Of a DNA stretch of 64,000 bases, positions 34,879-43,598 are shown one piece after another. Made by a program: the position numbers and the translations under genes. The stretch's first letter is position 1, and every line of letters begins with the position of its first letter. Location of the stretch: positions 1 through 64,000 of the forward strand of contig JAFRIV010000011.1 of the NCBI GenBank assembly GCA_017432615.1, given 5' to 3'. The notes beneath the pieces were generated by a model that was not told where the DNA came from, did not search any database, and saw only the letters and a list, made by a program, of their open reading frames with translations. This DNA is from Oscillospiraceae bacterium (GTDB lineage Bacteria; Bacillota; Clostridia; Oscillospirales; Oscillospiraceae).

Positions 34879-36123
34879 TCAACTCTGCTCACGAAGGATG
34901 ACCGGCCCCGTTCCGTTGCGGATGCCATCCGCCGTGATCATGACCTTTTTTATCGTCGGGTCGGAGGGTGCTTCAAACATGATGTCGTTCATAATGTTTT
35001 CCACTACACTGCGAAGCCCTCTCGCTCCCATTTTGCGCTCCATTGCCTGCTGTGCGATCAGGCGCAGCGCCTCCAGTTCGAATTCCAGCTCGACCCCGTC
35101 AAAACTCAGAAGCTTCTGATACTGCCGCACCAGAGAATTCTTCGGTTCCGTCAGAATGCGGACCATATCCTCACTCGTCAGATTGTCCAGCGTCGCTATG
35201 ACCGGCAGACGGCCGATCAGTTCCGGAATGATCCCGAACTTGAGAAGATCGTCCTGCTGCACCTGAGCAAGCAGTTCACCTGTCTCCTGTTCGCGGTTTC
35301 CGCCGAGGTCAGCATCAAACCCGATGGCTTTTTTGCTGGTCCGTTTGGCCACGATCTTTTCCAGCCCGTCAAATGCACCGCCGCAGATGAAAAGGATATT
35401 GGTGGTGTCTATCCTGATAAATTCCTGATTGGGATGCTTTCTGCCGCCGTTGGGCGGAACATTTGCAATCGTCCCCTCCAGGATCTTCAGCAAAGCCTGC
35501 TGTACGCCTTCCCCGGACACGTCGCGGGTGATGGAGGTATTTTCACTTTTGCGGGAGATCTTATCGATCTCATCTACATAGATGATGCCGTGCTGTGCCC
35601 GCTCCACATCAAAATCGGCTGCCTGGATCAGGCGGAGAAGGATGTTTTCCACATCCTCCCCGACATAACCGGCCTCTGTAAGGGTTGTGGCATCCGCAAT
35701 GGCAAAGGGTACATTGAGCATTCTAGCAAGCGTCTGCGCGCAGAGCGTCTTCCCTGACCCCGTATTCCCGATCAGGAGCACATTGCTTTTCTGGAGTTCC
35801 ACATCGTCAGATGCCAGGTTCATGATCCGCTTATAGTGGTTATATACCGCTACGGAGAGCATCTTTTTGGCCCGCTCCTGCCCGATCACATACTGATCGA
35901 GCTTCTCCTTGATCTCCGCTGGCCGCGGCACATCCTGAAACGCCTGCACACTCTTATCGTGCTTACCGCCCTTCACTTCTCCTGCATCCATCATAAAAAG
36001 ATCCATGCAGGTACGAACGCAGTCTTCACAGATGTATGCGCCGTTGCCCTGGATCAGCATCCTTGTGTTTGACTGCGGGCTGCCGCAGAAGGAACAACGT
36101 GCGATATCATTTTTTCTTGGCAT
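34879..36123 (-). CDS. clpX: ClpXP unfoldase ClpX
   Basis: AAA+ hexamer that unfolds substrates and feeds them to ClpP. The 414-residue protein has the N-terminal zinc-binding domain (CSFCGSPQ...CEDCV, about 8-36), Walker A GNTGSGKT near residue 117, Walker B YVDEIDK near 185, and the IGF-type loop region (KKAIGFDAD about 269) that docks onto ClpP. It is 59 bases downstream of clpP. Confidence 0.97.
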   Translation of the reverse strand: MPRKNDIARCSFCGSPQSNTRMLIQGNGAYICEDCVRTCMDLFMMDAGEVKGGKHDKSVQAFQDVPRPAEIKEKLDQYVIGQERAKKMLSVAVYNHYKRIMNLASDDVELQKSNVLLIGNTGSGKTLCAQTLARMLNVPFAIADATTLTEAGYVGEDVENILLRLIQAADFDVERAQHGIIYVDEIDKISRKSENTSITRDVSGEGVQQALLKILEGTIANVPPNGGRKHPNQEFIRIDTTNILFICGGAFDGLEKIVAKRTSKKAIGFDADLGGNREQETGELLAQVQQDDLLKFGIIPELIGRLPVIATLDNLTSEDMVRILTEPKNSLVRQYQKLLSFDGVELEFELEALRLIAQQAMERKMGARGLRSVVENIMNDIMFEAPSDPTIKKVMITADGIRNGTGPVILREQS

Positions 36124-36182
36124 TGAATTCTCCTATAATACAGGGAGGGCACACAATGACGCCCTCCCCTGTTTTCAGCAAA

Positions 36183-36764
36183 TCAGCGTTTGTAGATGAT
36201 GCGGTCGATCAGGCCGTATTCTTTTGCCTCTTCAGCCGACATAAAATGGTCGCGTTCCGTATCGGCGGCGATCACAGAAATGTCTTTCCCGGTGTTTTCT
36301 GCAAGGATCGCATTGAGCTTATCCTTGATCTTCAGGATATGTTCCGCCTGGATCTGAATGTCCGTTGCCTGTCCCTGGCTGCCGCCGGACGGCTGATGGA
36401 TCATGATCTCCGCATTGGGCAGGGCAATCCGTTTTCCCTTTGCGCCGGAGGAGAGGAGAAATGCGCCCATCGAAGCCGCCATCCCGACACAGATGGTAGA
36501 GACATCCGGCTTGATATACTGCATCGTGTCATAAATCGCCAACCCGGAAGTCACACTCCCGCCGGGGCTGTTGATATAAAACTGAATATCCTTATCCGGA
36601 TCTTCCGACTCGAGATAAAGCATCTGCGCCACGATCAGGCTGGCTGTGACATCGTTCACTTCCTCGGAGAGGATGATGATCCTGTCATTCAGAAGACGCG
36701 AATAAATGTCATAGGAACGCTCTCCGCGGCTCGTCTGCTCTACAACATATGGTACAAGACTCAT
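36183..36764 (-). CDS. clpP: ATP-dependent Clp protease proteolytic subunit
   Basis: Serine peptidase that forms the double-heptamer chamber. The 193-residue protein has the catalytic Ser in GMAASMGAF (about 98) and His in MIHQPSGG (about 123), with Asp further on. Start ATG 36764 follows the tig stop directly with no spacer, so its ribosome site lies inside tig. Partner ClpX is next in the operon. Confidence 0.97.
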   Translation of the reverse strand: MSLVPYVVEQTSRGERSYDIYSRLLNDRIIILSEEVNDVTASLIVAQMLYLESEDPDKDIQFYINSPGGSVTSGLAIYDTMQYIKPDVSTICVGMAASMGAFLLSSGAKGKRIALPNAEIMIHQPSGGSQGQATDIQIQAEHILKIKDKLNAILAENTGKDISVIAADTERDHFMSAEEAKEYGLIDRIIYKR

Positions 36765-38204
36765 TTACGTGTTTTCCTCAGTTGTCTCTGCCTCTGCAGT
36801 TTCCGTTGCCTCTGCATCGGCCTTCTTTTTCCTGGGTGCCCGTTTTTTTGCAGGAGCCTTCTTTTCTTCCGAAGCGCTTTCCGTATTCTCTGCCGCTTCT
36901 TCCGCCTCGGGGGCTACGCGAACCGCTGTATCAACGATCACATCAACAGCTTTCTCCTGCTTATACTCTTCTGCAATATAATCGGCACCGAAATATTTCC
37001 GGATGTCATCTGCCGTTGCTCCGACACGTTCAGCCAGCTTGTCCACATAAGCTTTGAGATCTTCCTCCGTGGGTTCGATCTTCTCTTCCTCAACAATGGC
37101 GCGGATCAGCAGTTCACGCTGTGCTTCTTTGAAAGCGGAGGGGCGGATCGAAGAATTCATTGCCTCTTCGTCGATTCCGAGTGCGGAAGCGAGCGTCTGG
37201 ATATCCATTTTGCGGTCATCCATCCCGTAGTTTGCAGCGAAGTTACGGATGATGGATTCGATATGCGCCTTCACCATCGTCTCGGGGACGTCTGCTTTCA
37301 TGGTCTCAATGGCCTTGTCAACAGCTGCGGAACGGAAAGCATTTTTGGCCTGCTCGGCTCTGCGCCCCTCAATTTCCTTGCGTACGCTTTCACGGTACTC
37401 TGCGAAGGTATCAAACTCGGAAACGTCCTGTGCAAAATCATCATCCGCTTCCGGGAGCTCCGGCTTCATAATGCTGTTGACTTTCACATGGAAAACAACA
37501 TCTTTTCCAGCCAAATCTTCCGCATACTGCTCCGGGAAGGTGATGTTGATATCCTTCTCTTCCTCAACAGACATGCCGACCACCTGATCCTCAAAGCCGG
37601 GAACAAAGGAGTTGGAACCCAGTTCCAGGTCGTGGTTCTCGCCCTTGCCGCCTTCGAACGGCTGCGTTTTTTCCTTATCCAGGAACCCCTCATAATCGAT
37701 ATTCACCGTGTCGCCCTTTTCAGCCGGTCTGTCTTCCACGCTGACTTTGCGTGCATTGCGGCGGCGGACCGCATCGATCTCGCGGTCAACATCTTCATCA
37801 GAGACCGTCACGGGCACCTCTTCCACTTCCAGGCCTTTATACTGCCCAAGCTCAACCTCAGGATAAAGCTCCACCTCAAAGGTGTAGAGCGCCGTGCGGT
37901 CTTCCGTAACTTCAACAGCAGTGATGGAGGGCATCCCGATGAAATTCACTTTTCCTTCTTCCACGCCCTTATCGAAGGCAGGCTGTGCCAGATCATCCAG
38001 TGCATCCTGGTCGAACACTTCCTTGCCGAACATACCTTCTACGATGGCAAGCGGAGCTTTTCCCTTACGGAACCCCGGAATGCTGATCTGCTTTTTGTTC
38101 TTCAGGTATGCCTGGCGGATTGCCTCCTGAAATTCGGCAGCGTCAGATTCCACCTGAAACGAGAGCCTGTTGTTATCCTTCTTTTCTGAGTTCTTAAAAA
38201 TCAT
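36765..38204 (-). CDS. tig: Trigger factor (with long charged tail)
   Basis: Ribosome-bound chaperone and peptidyl-prolyl isomerase. At 479 residues it is about 45 longer than usual. The N-terminal ribosome-binding domain has PGFRKGKAP near residue 44 (the G-F-R-x-G-K-x-P signature), then the FKBP domain (about 155-245), then the helical C-domain. The extra tail (about 425-479) is Ala/Glu/Lys/Thr-rich with a basic centre (PAKKRAPRKKK). The start is preceded by AGGAGG. It opens the tig-clpP-clpX-lon-engB operon. Confidence 0.95.
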   Translation of the reverse strand: MIFKNSEKKDNNRLSFQVESDAAEFQEAIRQAYLKNKKQISIPGFRKGKAPLAIVEGMFGKEVFDQDALDDLAQPAFDKGVEEGKVNFIGMPSITAVEVTEDRTALYTFEVELYPEVELGQYKGLEVEEVPVTVSDEDVDREIDAVRRRNARKVSVEDRPAEKGDTVNIDYEGFLDKEKTQPFEGGKGENHDLELGSNSFVPGFEDQVVGMSVEEEKDINITFPEQYAEDLAGKDVVFHVKVNSIMKPELPEADDDFAQDVSEFDTFAEYRESVRKEIEGRRAEQAKNAFRSAAVDKAIETMKADVPETMVKAHIESIIRNFAANYGMDDRKMDIQTLASALGIDEEAMNSSIRPSAFKEAQRELLIRAIVEEEKIEPTEEDLKAYVDKLAERVGATADDIRKYFGADYIAEEYKQEKAVDVIVDTAVRVAPEAEEAAENTESASEEKKAPAKKRAPRKKKADAEATETAEAETTEENT

Positions 38205-38244
38205 CTCAGATTCCTCCTATTATCTTTATAAATGCCAGAGGGTA

Positions 38245-38273
38245 ATCATAGCAGAAAACCTGCACAAAATCAA
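38245..38273 (-). promoter_or_regulatory. Promoter of the tig-clpP-clpX-lon-engB operon
   Basis: On the - strand: -35 TTGATT (38273-38268), 17-base spacer, -10 TATGAT (38250-38245). I see no CtsR or CIRCE operator next to it. Confidence 0.75.
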
Positions 38274-38965
38274 TCAGTAAAATCAAGTTTTTTGGGGGTA
38301 AATTGTAAAAAATCTGCAGACACAAGGCGAAATTCCGTTCCGTCTACCCATCCGTTCACCGCAGCGGAATGAGCGCTGCCGTGTAAATGCCCGTAATAAC
38401 AGTGCCGGACTTTGAATTCCTTCAGAACGGAAAGGATCTCGTCGCAGCGGTAAGTCCGCGTAAGAGGAGGATAATGCAGAAACACCGCTTTTTCCCGGTC
38501 CCCAGCACTGAGAAGGGAAGTTCGCAGGCGGAGCACCTCCCGTGCCAGGATCTTTTTATCGTGGCTTTCTCCCCTCTCTTCTTCATAAAACCAGCCGCGC
38601 GTACCGCAAAGGGCAATCTCTCCGTAACAGAAGGAATTGTTGTTGAGGATCTCCATGGTGGTAAAAGAATTGGCCTCAAAGAATTCCCGGATCTTCTTTA
38701 CGGTCGTCCACCAGTAGTCATGGTTCCCTTTGAGAATGATCTTCCGGCCGGGCAGCGCATCAATAAAGGCAAAATCCTCCCTGCACTGCTCCAATCCCAT
38801 CCCCCAGCTGAGATCTCCGCACAGCACACAAAGGTCCTCTTCGCCAAGAGACGAAAACCCTTTTTTCAGTTTTTCCGGGTGATCCTTCCATCGCTCGCCA
38901 AACTGGTCCATCGGTTTGCCGGAGGAAAACGAGAGATGAAGATCGCCGATCGTATAAAGTGCCAT
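38270..38965 (-). CDS. Calcineurin-like metallophosphoesterase
   Basis: A 231-residue two-metal phosphoesterase. The whole set of family motifs is present: GDLHLS (DxH) at the N terminus, GDLSWG (GDxx) near 50, KGNHDYWW (GNHD) near 80, a His in VFLHYPP and GHLHG (GHxH) near 195. The substrate is unknown; close relatives are common in Clostridia. The ATG at 38965 has no Shine-Dalgarno, but a short frame with a strong one ends four bases upstream (stop at 38969), which suggests translation by reinitiation. Confidence 0.85.
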   Translation of the reverse strand: MALYTIGDLHLSFSSGKPMDQFGERWKDHPEKLKKGFSSLGEEDLCVLCGDLSWGMGLEQCREDFAFIDALPGRKIILKGNHDYWWTTVKKIREFFEANSFTTMEILNNNSFCYGEIALCGTRGWFYEEERGESHDKKILAREVLRLRTSLLSAGDREKAVFLHYPPLTRTYRCDEILSVLKEFKVRHCYYGHLHGSAHSAAVNGWVDGTEFRLVSADFLQFTPKKLDFTD

Positions 38966-38968
38966 CCG

Positions 38969-39052
38969 TTAAACGCTCACATCCACAGTTTTCATCAAAG
39001 AACCCTCCAGGGTAAGGATCAGCCGTCCCAACCCCGGAGGTTTCCGGTTCAT
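38969..39052 (-). CDS. Possible 27-residue mini-ORF / leader upstream of the phosphoesterase
   Basis: ATG at 39052 overlaps the yraN stop (TGATGA context) and the frame ends at TAA 38969, four bases before the phosphoesterase ATG and in the same frame as it. Inside it, GGAGG followed by eight bases precedes a second ATG that would encode only MKTVDVSV. The peptide is not recognisable; its likely role, if any, is to deliver ribosomes to the next gene. Confidence 0.35.
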   Translation of the reverse strand: MNRKPPGLGRLILTLEGSLMKTVDVSV

Positions 39053-39420
39053 CAGGAAAACGCATCTTCAATCAGGCGGACATAGGTCTTGCCGCCCAAT
39101 CCGCCGGGGGTATAGACCTCTACCACATCAAACCGCGGCTGAAGCGCGGTCGGGTGTTTTGAAAGATAGTATTTTGCCGTTAGAATGATCTTTTTCTGTT
39201 TACTTCCGGTAACGAACTCTCTTGCCAGGCCGTGTTCGGCATCCTTTCGCAGTTTGACTTCAACAAACAGAAGATATGCCGCATCCGAGGCAATAATGTC
39301 GATCTCTCCCAGGCGGCAGGAGAAATTTCGCTGCAGAACAGTATAGCCCTTCCGCGTCAAAAAAGCGGCAGCAACATCTTCTCCGTAACTGCCGGCCGTG
39401 CGCTTTTCTGCTGCTTCCAT
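39052..39420 (-). CDS. yraN: YraN family protein (UPF0102)
   Basis: Endonuclease-fold (Holliday-junction-resolvase-like) protein of about 122 residues, function unproven. The start is ATG 39420, five bases after the rnhB stop; the longer open frame only overlaps rnhB. GSYGEDVAAAFLTRKGYTVL and GEIDIIASDAAYLLFVEVKL are the family's conserved blocks, with the E-x-D...E-V-K nuclease-like core. The rnhB-yraN neighbourhood is conserved in Firmicutes. Confidence 0.9.
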   Translation of the reverse strand: MEAAEKRTAGSYGEDVAAAFLTRKGYTVLQRNFSCRLGEIDIIASDAAYLLFVEVKLRKDAEHGLAREFVTGSKQKKIILTAKYYLSKHPTALQPRFDVVEVYTPGGLGGKTYVRLIEDAFS

Positions 39421-39424
39421 ACTC

Positions 39425-40024
39425 TCAATGCATCCTGCGCAGAAAACTCGGGCGGTGGATCGGCGAAGGGCCAAACTGCCGCAAAGCCGCATAATGTGCC
39501 GCTGTACCGTATCCCTTGTGTTTTTCAAACCCGTACCGGGGATAGAGCTTCGCCATTTCACACATATAACGGTCACGCGTTACCTTTGCCAGCACCGAGG
39601 CTGCAGCAATATCGGCGCATTTTGCATCCCCTTTTACGATGCATCGGCAGGGCACATCGATCCCTTCCGTCCGGTTGCCGTCGATCAGCGCGAGTTCAGG
39701 CTGCGGAGAGAGCTGTGCAACGGCCCGGTTCATCGCAAGATAGGTGGCATTTAAGATATTCAGCCGTTCAATCTCTTCCACCTCCGCAAAGGCGATACCC
39801 GAGGCAACAGCTTTCTCCAGAATCACATCATACAGTGCCTCACGCTTCTGGGGCGTAAGTTTTTTGGAATCGTCCAGCCCGGGGATCACCAGAGCGCGCG
39901 GCAGGATACAGGCTGCTGCACAGACAGGCCCCGCCAGCGGTCCGCGCCCGGCCTCATCCACCCCGCATACAAGCGTATATCCGCTTTCATACACTTCCTG
40001 TTCGATTGCCCAAAGATCCGTCAT
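39425..40024 (-). CDS. rnhB: Ribonuclease HII
   Basis: Removes RNA from RNA-DNA hybrids and excises misinserted ribonucleotides. The 199-residue protein has [15 protein letters not shown] near residue 20 (first two acidic ligands), the DSKKLTP segment, and the later acidic residues in LIDGNRTEG and [13 protein letters not shown]. Its start overlaps the end of rbgA by four bases. Confidence 0.96.
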   Translation of the reverse strand: MTDLWAIEQEVYESGYTLVCGVDEAGRGPLAGPVCAAACILPRALVIPGLDDSKKLTPQKREALYDVILEKAVASGIAFAEVEEIERLNILNATYLAMNRAVAQLSPQPELALIDGNRTEGIDVPCRCIVKGDAKCADIAAASVLAKVTRDRYMCEMAKLYPRYGFEKHKGYGTAAHYAALRQFGPSPIHRPSFLRRMH

Positions 40025-40908
40025 ATTGCGCCTTCCCCATCCGGGCTTTCCAGCGAAATACGGCCGAGTTTGCCCTCATGATATTCGCGCAAAAGAGTAT
40101 TTGCCATGCGGCCGATATCCGCTTCTCCGCCGGAGATCAGAAAACCGCGTTTCCGCGCGGCAAGCTCCAGCAGATCATATCCGTTTGCATTGGCCGGCAG
40201 TTCGATCCTGTATCGCTGCTGCAGCGCTGTCGGATACAGGGCAGCAAGGCGAAGCATGAAGTTTGCTGCCAGAGCCTCTGCATCAAATACTTCCGTTTTA
40301 ATGGCGCCGGTCAGTGCCAGCAGCTCCCCGACTTCCCTGCTCTCAAACTTTGGCCAGAGGATCCCGGGAGTATCCAGCAGATCAAGACCGTTTGCAATGC
40401 TGATCCATTGCTTTCCCCGTGTAACACCCGGTCTGTCTCCCGCCAGTGCAGCTTTTCTCCCGGCCACTTTGTTGATCAGGGTGGATTTTCCCACATTGGG
40501 GATCCCCAGCACCATAATGCGCAGCGCTCTGCCGCTCTGCCCTTTTGCCTCGTATGCTTTGCGCTTTTCCTCCAGCACGGTTTTTACAGCCGGCACAAAG
40601 GCATTTACCCCTTTCCCGGATCTTGCATCCGTCTCCAGCACTTTTGCGCCTTCTTTTTCAAAAAATGCTTTCCATCCGGCTGTAACAGCAGGATCTGCCA
40701 GGTCACAGCGATTTAAAAGCACAAGGCGCGGTTTCCCCGCAGCCAGGCGTGCAACGTCCGGGTTGGCACTGGCACGGGGGATACGCGCATCCAGCACTTC
40801 GCACACCGCATCCACCTGAGGCAGGTTTTCCTCGATCATGCGGCGAGCCTTGGTCATATGGCCGGGATACCACTGAATGTTCAGTTTTTCATGCTCCGAC
40901 GGATTCAT
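40021..40908 (-). CDS. rbgA: Ribosome biogenesis GTPase YlqF/RbgA
   Basis: Circularly permuted GTPase needed for late 50S assembly. The 295-residue protein shows the permuted motif order: G4 LLNRCD near residue 65 and G5 before G1 GIPNVGKST near 135 and G3 DTPGILWP near 178. [11 protein letters not shown] at the N terminus is the family's signature. Its ATG overlaps the lepB stop as TGATG. Confidence 0.96.
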   Translation of the reverse strand: MNPSEHEKLNIQWYPGHMTKARRMIEENLPQVDAVCEVLDARIPRASANPDVARLAAGKPRLVLLNRCDLADPAVTAGWKAFFEKEGAKVLETDARSGKGVNAFVPAVKTVLEEKRKAYEAKGQSGRALRIMVLGIPNVGKSTLINKVAGRKAALAGDRPGVTRGKQWISIANGLDLLDTPGILWPKFESREVGELLALTGAIKTEVFDAEALAANFMLRLAALYPTALQQRYRIELPANANGYDLLELAARKRGFLISGGEADIGRMANTLLREYHEGKLGRISLESPDGEGAI

Positions 40909-41471
40909 CAGTAAACGGAACCGAAAGACGTCACCGGGAAAATGATCATATAAACTTTGCCCAGGATCAGGCGGGAATCCACCATGCCGATCTCTTTTTT
41001 GCGGCTGTCGGTAGACATGTTCCGGTTATCTCCCATGACAAAAACACAGCCCTCCGGAACTGTTTGCGGCCCGATAAAGTCCAGTTTGTTGCGCGTCAGG
41101 TCGGCAATGTAATCTTCCTCAATGGGTTCCCCGTCGATATAGACGATCCCGTTATCAAAGTCGATGTTGATGCTCTGCCCTTCCGTAGCGATCACACGCT
41201 TGACAAGAGCCTTTTCCGGGTTGTATTCGTCTTTTTTGAAGACCACGATATCGCCTGCCTTCGGTTTGTAGAATAAACCGGAAACGATCATTTTGTCGGC
41301 ATTCTGCAGCGTAGGCACCATGGAAGTGCCCTTCACATCGATGACCCGGATGAAAAACAGGAAGACCACCACACAGATGGACAGCGCGATCAGCAGACTC
41401 TGGATCCATTCATAGGTCCCTTTGTTGTTTTTTGCGATCAGTTCTTCTTTCGTCATTGTATCCTTCACCAT
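40908..41471 (-). CDS. lepB: Signal peptidase I
   Basis: Membrane Ser-Lys protease that removes signal peptides. The 187-residue protein has one N-terminal membrane helix (about 22-45), the catalytic Ser in GTSMVPTL near residue 51, the general-base Lys in ALVKRVIATEGQ near 87, and the box VPEGCVFVMGDNRNMSTDSR. Two starts are possible, ATG 41471 and ATG 41456; the second has AAGGA, but only four bases away. It opens the lepB-rbgA-rnhB-yraN operon. Confidence 0.95.
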   Translation of the reverse strand: MVKDTMTKEELIAKNNKGTYEWIQSLLIALSICVVVFLFFIRVIDVKGTSMVPTLQNADKMIVSGLFYKPKAGDIVVFKKDEYNPEKALVKRVIATEGQSINIDFDNGIVYIDGEPIEEDYIADLTRNKLDFIGPQTVPEGCVFVMGDNRNMSTDSRKKEIGMVDSRLILGKVYMIIFPVTSFGSVY

Positions 41472-41535
41472 GATTTCTGTGAGATTTTTTAGCGGCAGTT
41501 ATTCCTCCCGCTGGAACAGGATTTCCTAAACGTAT

Positions 41536-41564
41536 ATTATAGTAAAAAAAACGGAATTTGTAAA
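41536..41564 (-). promoter_or_regulatory. lepB operon promoter
   Basis: On the - strand: -35 TTTACA (41564-41559), 17-base spacer, -10 TATAAT (41541-41536). Confidence 0.8.
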
Positions 41565-41643
41565 GAAGTGCTTTCGAATCCGCCGAAACTATGGTATGAT
41601 AGACAAAACAAACCGATCCGTTTCCCGCGGGAAAGGAGAAACC

Positions 41644-42633
41644 ATGCTGACGCTCAGCATTATTGTCCCTGTCTATAATGTGGAGGCTTATCTTCCCAAG
41701 TGTCTGGATTCTGTTATTGACCCTGCTCTCGGTGACTATGAAATCGTCTGCGTCGATGACGGCTCTTCCGATTCCTCCCCGCAGATCCTTGCGGAGTATC
41801 AGGCACGGTATCCGCAGCTTATCAAGGTGATCTCAACCGTCAACAGCGGGGTGGGCGCCGCAAGCAACACCGGGCTGGAACATGCTGCCGGGGAATTCGT
41901 CACCTTTCTGGACAGTGATGATTACTATGCCCCCCACGCGGTGCCCGAAATGCTGGAAGCCTGCCACAGGGAATACGACATCACCATTTTTGACTTTTCC
42001 AATGTCAGCGAATCCGGCCGGCTTATCAATACTACCCGCGGCTGCAACCGCTCTGAAGGCAGTTTTACGCTGGAAGAATATCCCCAGCTGCTCTTTGAAA
42101 TGCCCTCCAAGGCCAATAAGATCTTTCGGCACACGCTTTTTACCGACCATTCCGTCACATTTCCGGCACACGTCTGGTTTGAAGACTACCGCACCACACC
42201 CAAACTCTACATCCACGCCGGAAAGATCCGCTATCTTTCCAGGATCTGGTACAATTACCTGCAGCGCTCCTCTTCCATTACGCACGGCACCAATGCGGCA
42301 AAAAACCTGGAGATCATTGCGGCCTCGGAAGATCTGGTATCCTATTATCGTGATGCCGGCCTTTATGAAAAGTATCAGAATGAGCTGGATTATACGGTTT
42401 ATTATAACGCTCTGCTCACCACAACAGACCGTGTAAACCTGATCGACCCCGGCAGTGCGGTGCAGGGACAACTTCTGGACTGGTTTTTGGAAAACTTTCC
42501 GGATTACAGGCAGAACCCCTATTTCCGGTCCATGGGAAGCAAGTATAAGCTGCTGCACTTCCTTATCGCCCACAGGCAGTATCGCGCATTACATCTTCTT
42601 TTAAATGCCAACAATATTCTGAAAGGAAAATAA
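41644..42633 (+). CDS. Glycosyltransferase family 2
   Basis: A 329-residue GT-A enzyme. The start is ATG 41644, with AAAGGAG upstream; the longer frame from 41596 has no such site. LSIIVPVYNVEAYLPKC and CVDDGSSDSS form the nucleotide-sugar fold, and FLDSDDYY near residue 93 is the metal-binding DXD. The middle contains a variable acceptor region. It is transcribed opposite to the other sugar genes and stands alone, with TATGAT at 41595-41600 as its likely -10. Donor and acceptor are unknown. Confidence 0.85.
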   Translation: MLTLSIIVPVYNVEAYLPKCLDSVIDPALGDYEIVCVDDGSSDSSPQILAEYQARYPQLIKVISTVNSGVGAASNTGLEHAAGEFVTFLDSDDYYAPHAVPEMLEACHREYDITIFDFSNVSESGRLINTTRGCNRSEGSFTLEEYPQLLFEMPSKANKIFRHTLFTDHSVTFPAHVWFEDYRTTPKLYIHAGKIRYLSRIWYNYLQRSSSITHGTNAAKNLEIIAASEDLVSYYRDAGLYEKYQNELDYTVYYNALLTTTDRVNLIDPGSAVQGQLLDWFLENFPDYRQNPYFRSMGSKYKLLHFLIAHRQYRALHLLLNANNILKGK

Positions 42634-42648
42634 CTCCTGACAGCATTT

Positions 42649-42676
42649 CGCCCTGACGTACGTCAGGGCGATCGTT
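42649..42676. terminator. Terminator shared by convergent glycosyltransferase genes
   Basis: CGCCCTGACG (42649-42658) and CGTCAGGGCG (42661-42670) form a near-perfect palindrome followed by ATCGTTTT on the + strand. Its right end overlaps the 3' end of the - strand gene. Confidence 0.7.
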
Positions 42677-43598
42677 TTGCTTTGAGTTCCAGCAGAGCCT
42701 GCCCGACATCTTCCAGCCCGTGATAATTCAGCCACATAATGATCCGGCGGTTCCTGCTTTCGCTGCGAAAGCTCTCGCAGCGGGAAAGGTGCGGGATATA
42801 ATGCCGGACATAGCGCCGCATTTCCCGGATCACTTCTTTTTTGTCCGGGCTCTGCTGCAGGTTAACACGCTTGACAGATTCCAGCAGCACATGATTGAGC
42901 AGAAGAAAATCGATGTTGTCCTGTCTCTCCCTGCCGAAAAAGGCGATGAGTTCATCCATCACTTTCAGCATATCCAGATTTTTTTTTGCGTTCTGGTTGC
43001 GCATGGTAGACACATTTCCGGAGCGGTAGCAGTACAGCGCCTTCGGCAAAAACACCGTTTTCCGGGAGCGCATCAGGGCTTTTGCCGTATAGGCCAGATC
43101 TTCATACCATACCCCTTCCGGAAAGCGAAGGTCTGCCACACATTCTCTGCGGAAAAGCTTATTCCACACCGAGCCTGCAGAAGCCAGCGGATGATCCTGC
43201 GGGCAGGCTTTCTCATACGTTCTCCCCGCTTCCGTGACACGCCAGGAATCGCATACGGTGATGTCCGCCTGCTCTTTTTCCGCCAGAGAGAGCAGAGCGG
43301 AAAACATCGTGTCCTCCACCCAGTCATCGCTGTCGGCAAATCCGATATATTCCCCTTCCGCCTGCTCCAGTGCGATATTGCGGGCTCTTCCCTGCCCTCC
43401 GTTGGGAACATCAAGCACTCTGACCCTGTCCGGAAAACGCTTTTCATATTCCTTCAGGATACCAAGCGAGCTGTCTTTTGAGCCGTCGTTTACGAACAGG
43501 AACTCCGATTCATCCACCTGCTGCCGGAGAAGCGAGTCGGCACAGCGGTGCAGATACTGCTCGGTATTATAGACCGGCACGATCACACTGAGCTTCAT
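42663..43598 (-). CDS. Glycosyltransferase family 2
   Basis: A 311-residue GT2 enzyme. The start ATG 43598 has AAAGGAAAG upstream and overlaps the stop of the membrane polymerase (ATGA). LSVIVPVYNTEQYLHRC, FLFVNDGSKDSS and FADSDDWVEDT (DXD near residue 92) define the fold; WYEDLAYTAKAL follows, an acidic pair seen in GT2 acceptor sites. It is the last gene of the GT4-polymerase-GT2 operon and probably adds a sugar to the same surface polysaccharide. Confidence 0.87.
   Translation of the reverse strand: MKLSVIVPVYNTEQYLHRCADSLLRQQVDESEFLFVNDGSKDSSLGILKEYEKRFPDRVRVLDVPNGGQGRARNIALEQAEGEYIGFADSDDWVEDTMFSALLSLAEKEQADITVCDSWRVTEAGRTYEKACPQDHPLASAGSVWNKLFRRECVADLRFPEGVWYEDLAYTAKALMRSRKTVFLPKALYCYRSGNVSTMRNQNAKKNLDMLKVMDELIAFFGRERQDNIDFLLLNHVLLESVKRVNLQQSPDKKEVIREMRRYVRHYIPHLSRCESFRSESRNRRIIMWLNYHGLEDVGQALLELKAKRSP

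Noticed and set aside
36036..38189. 717-codon + frame opposite clpP and tig
   Set aside because: Antisense shadow of two clear genes; composition is Cys/Phe/His-rich and no motif is visible.
38205..38269. CtsR/CIRCE heat-shock operator before tig
   Set aside because: I looked for the GGTCAAA tandem and the CIRCE inverted repeat and saw neither.
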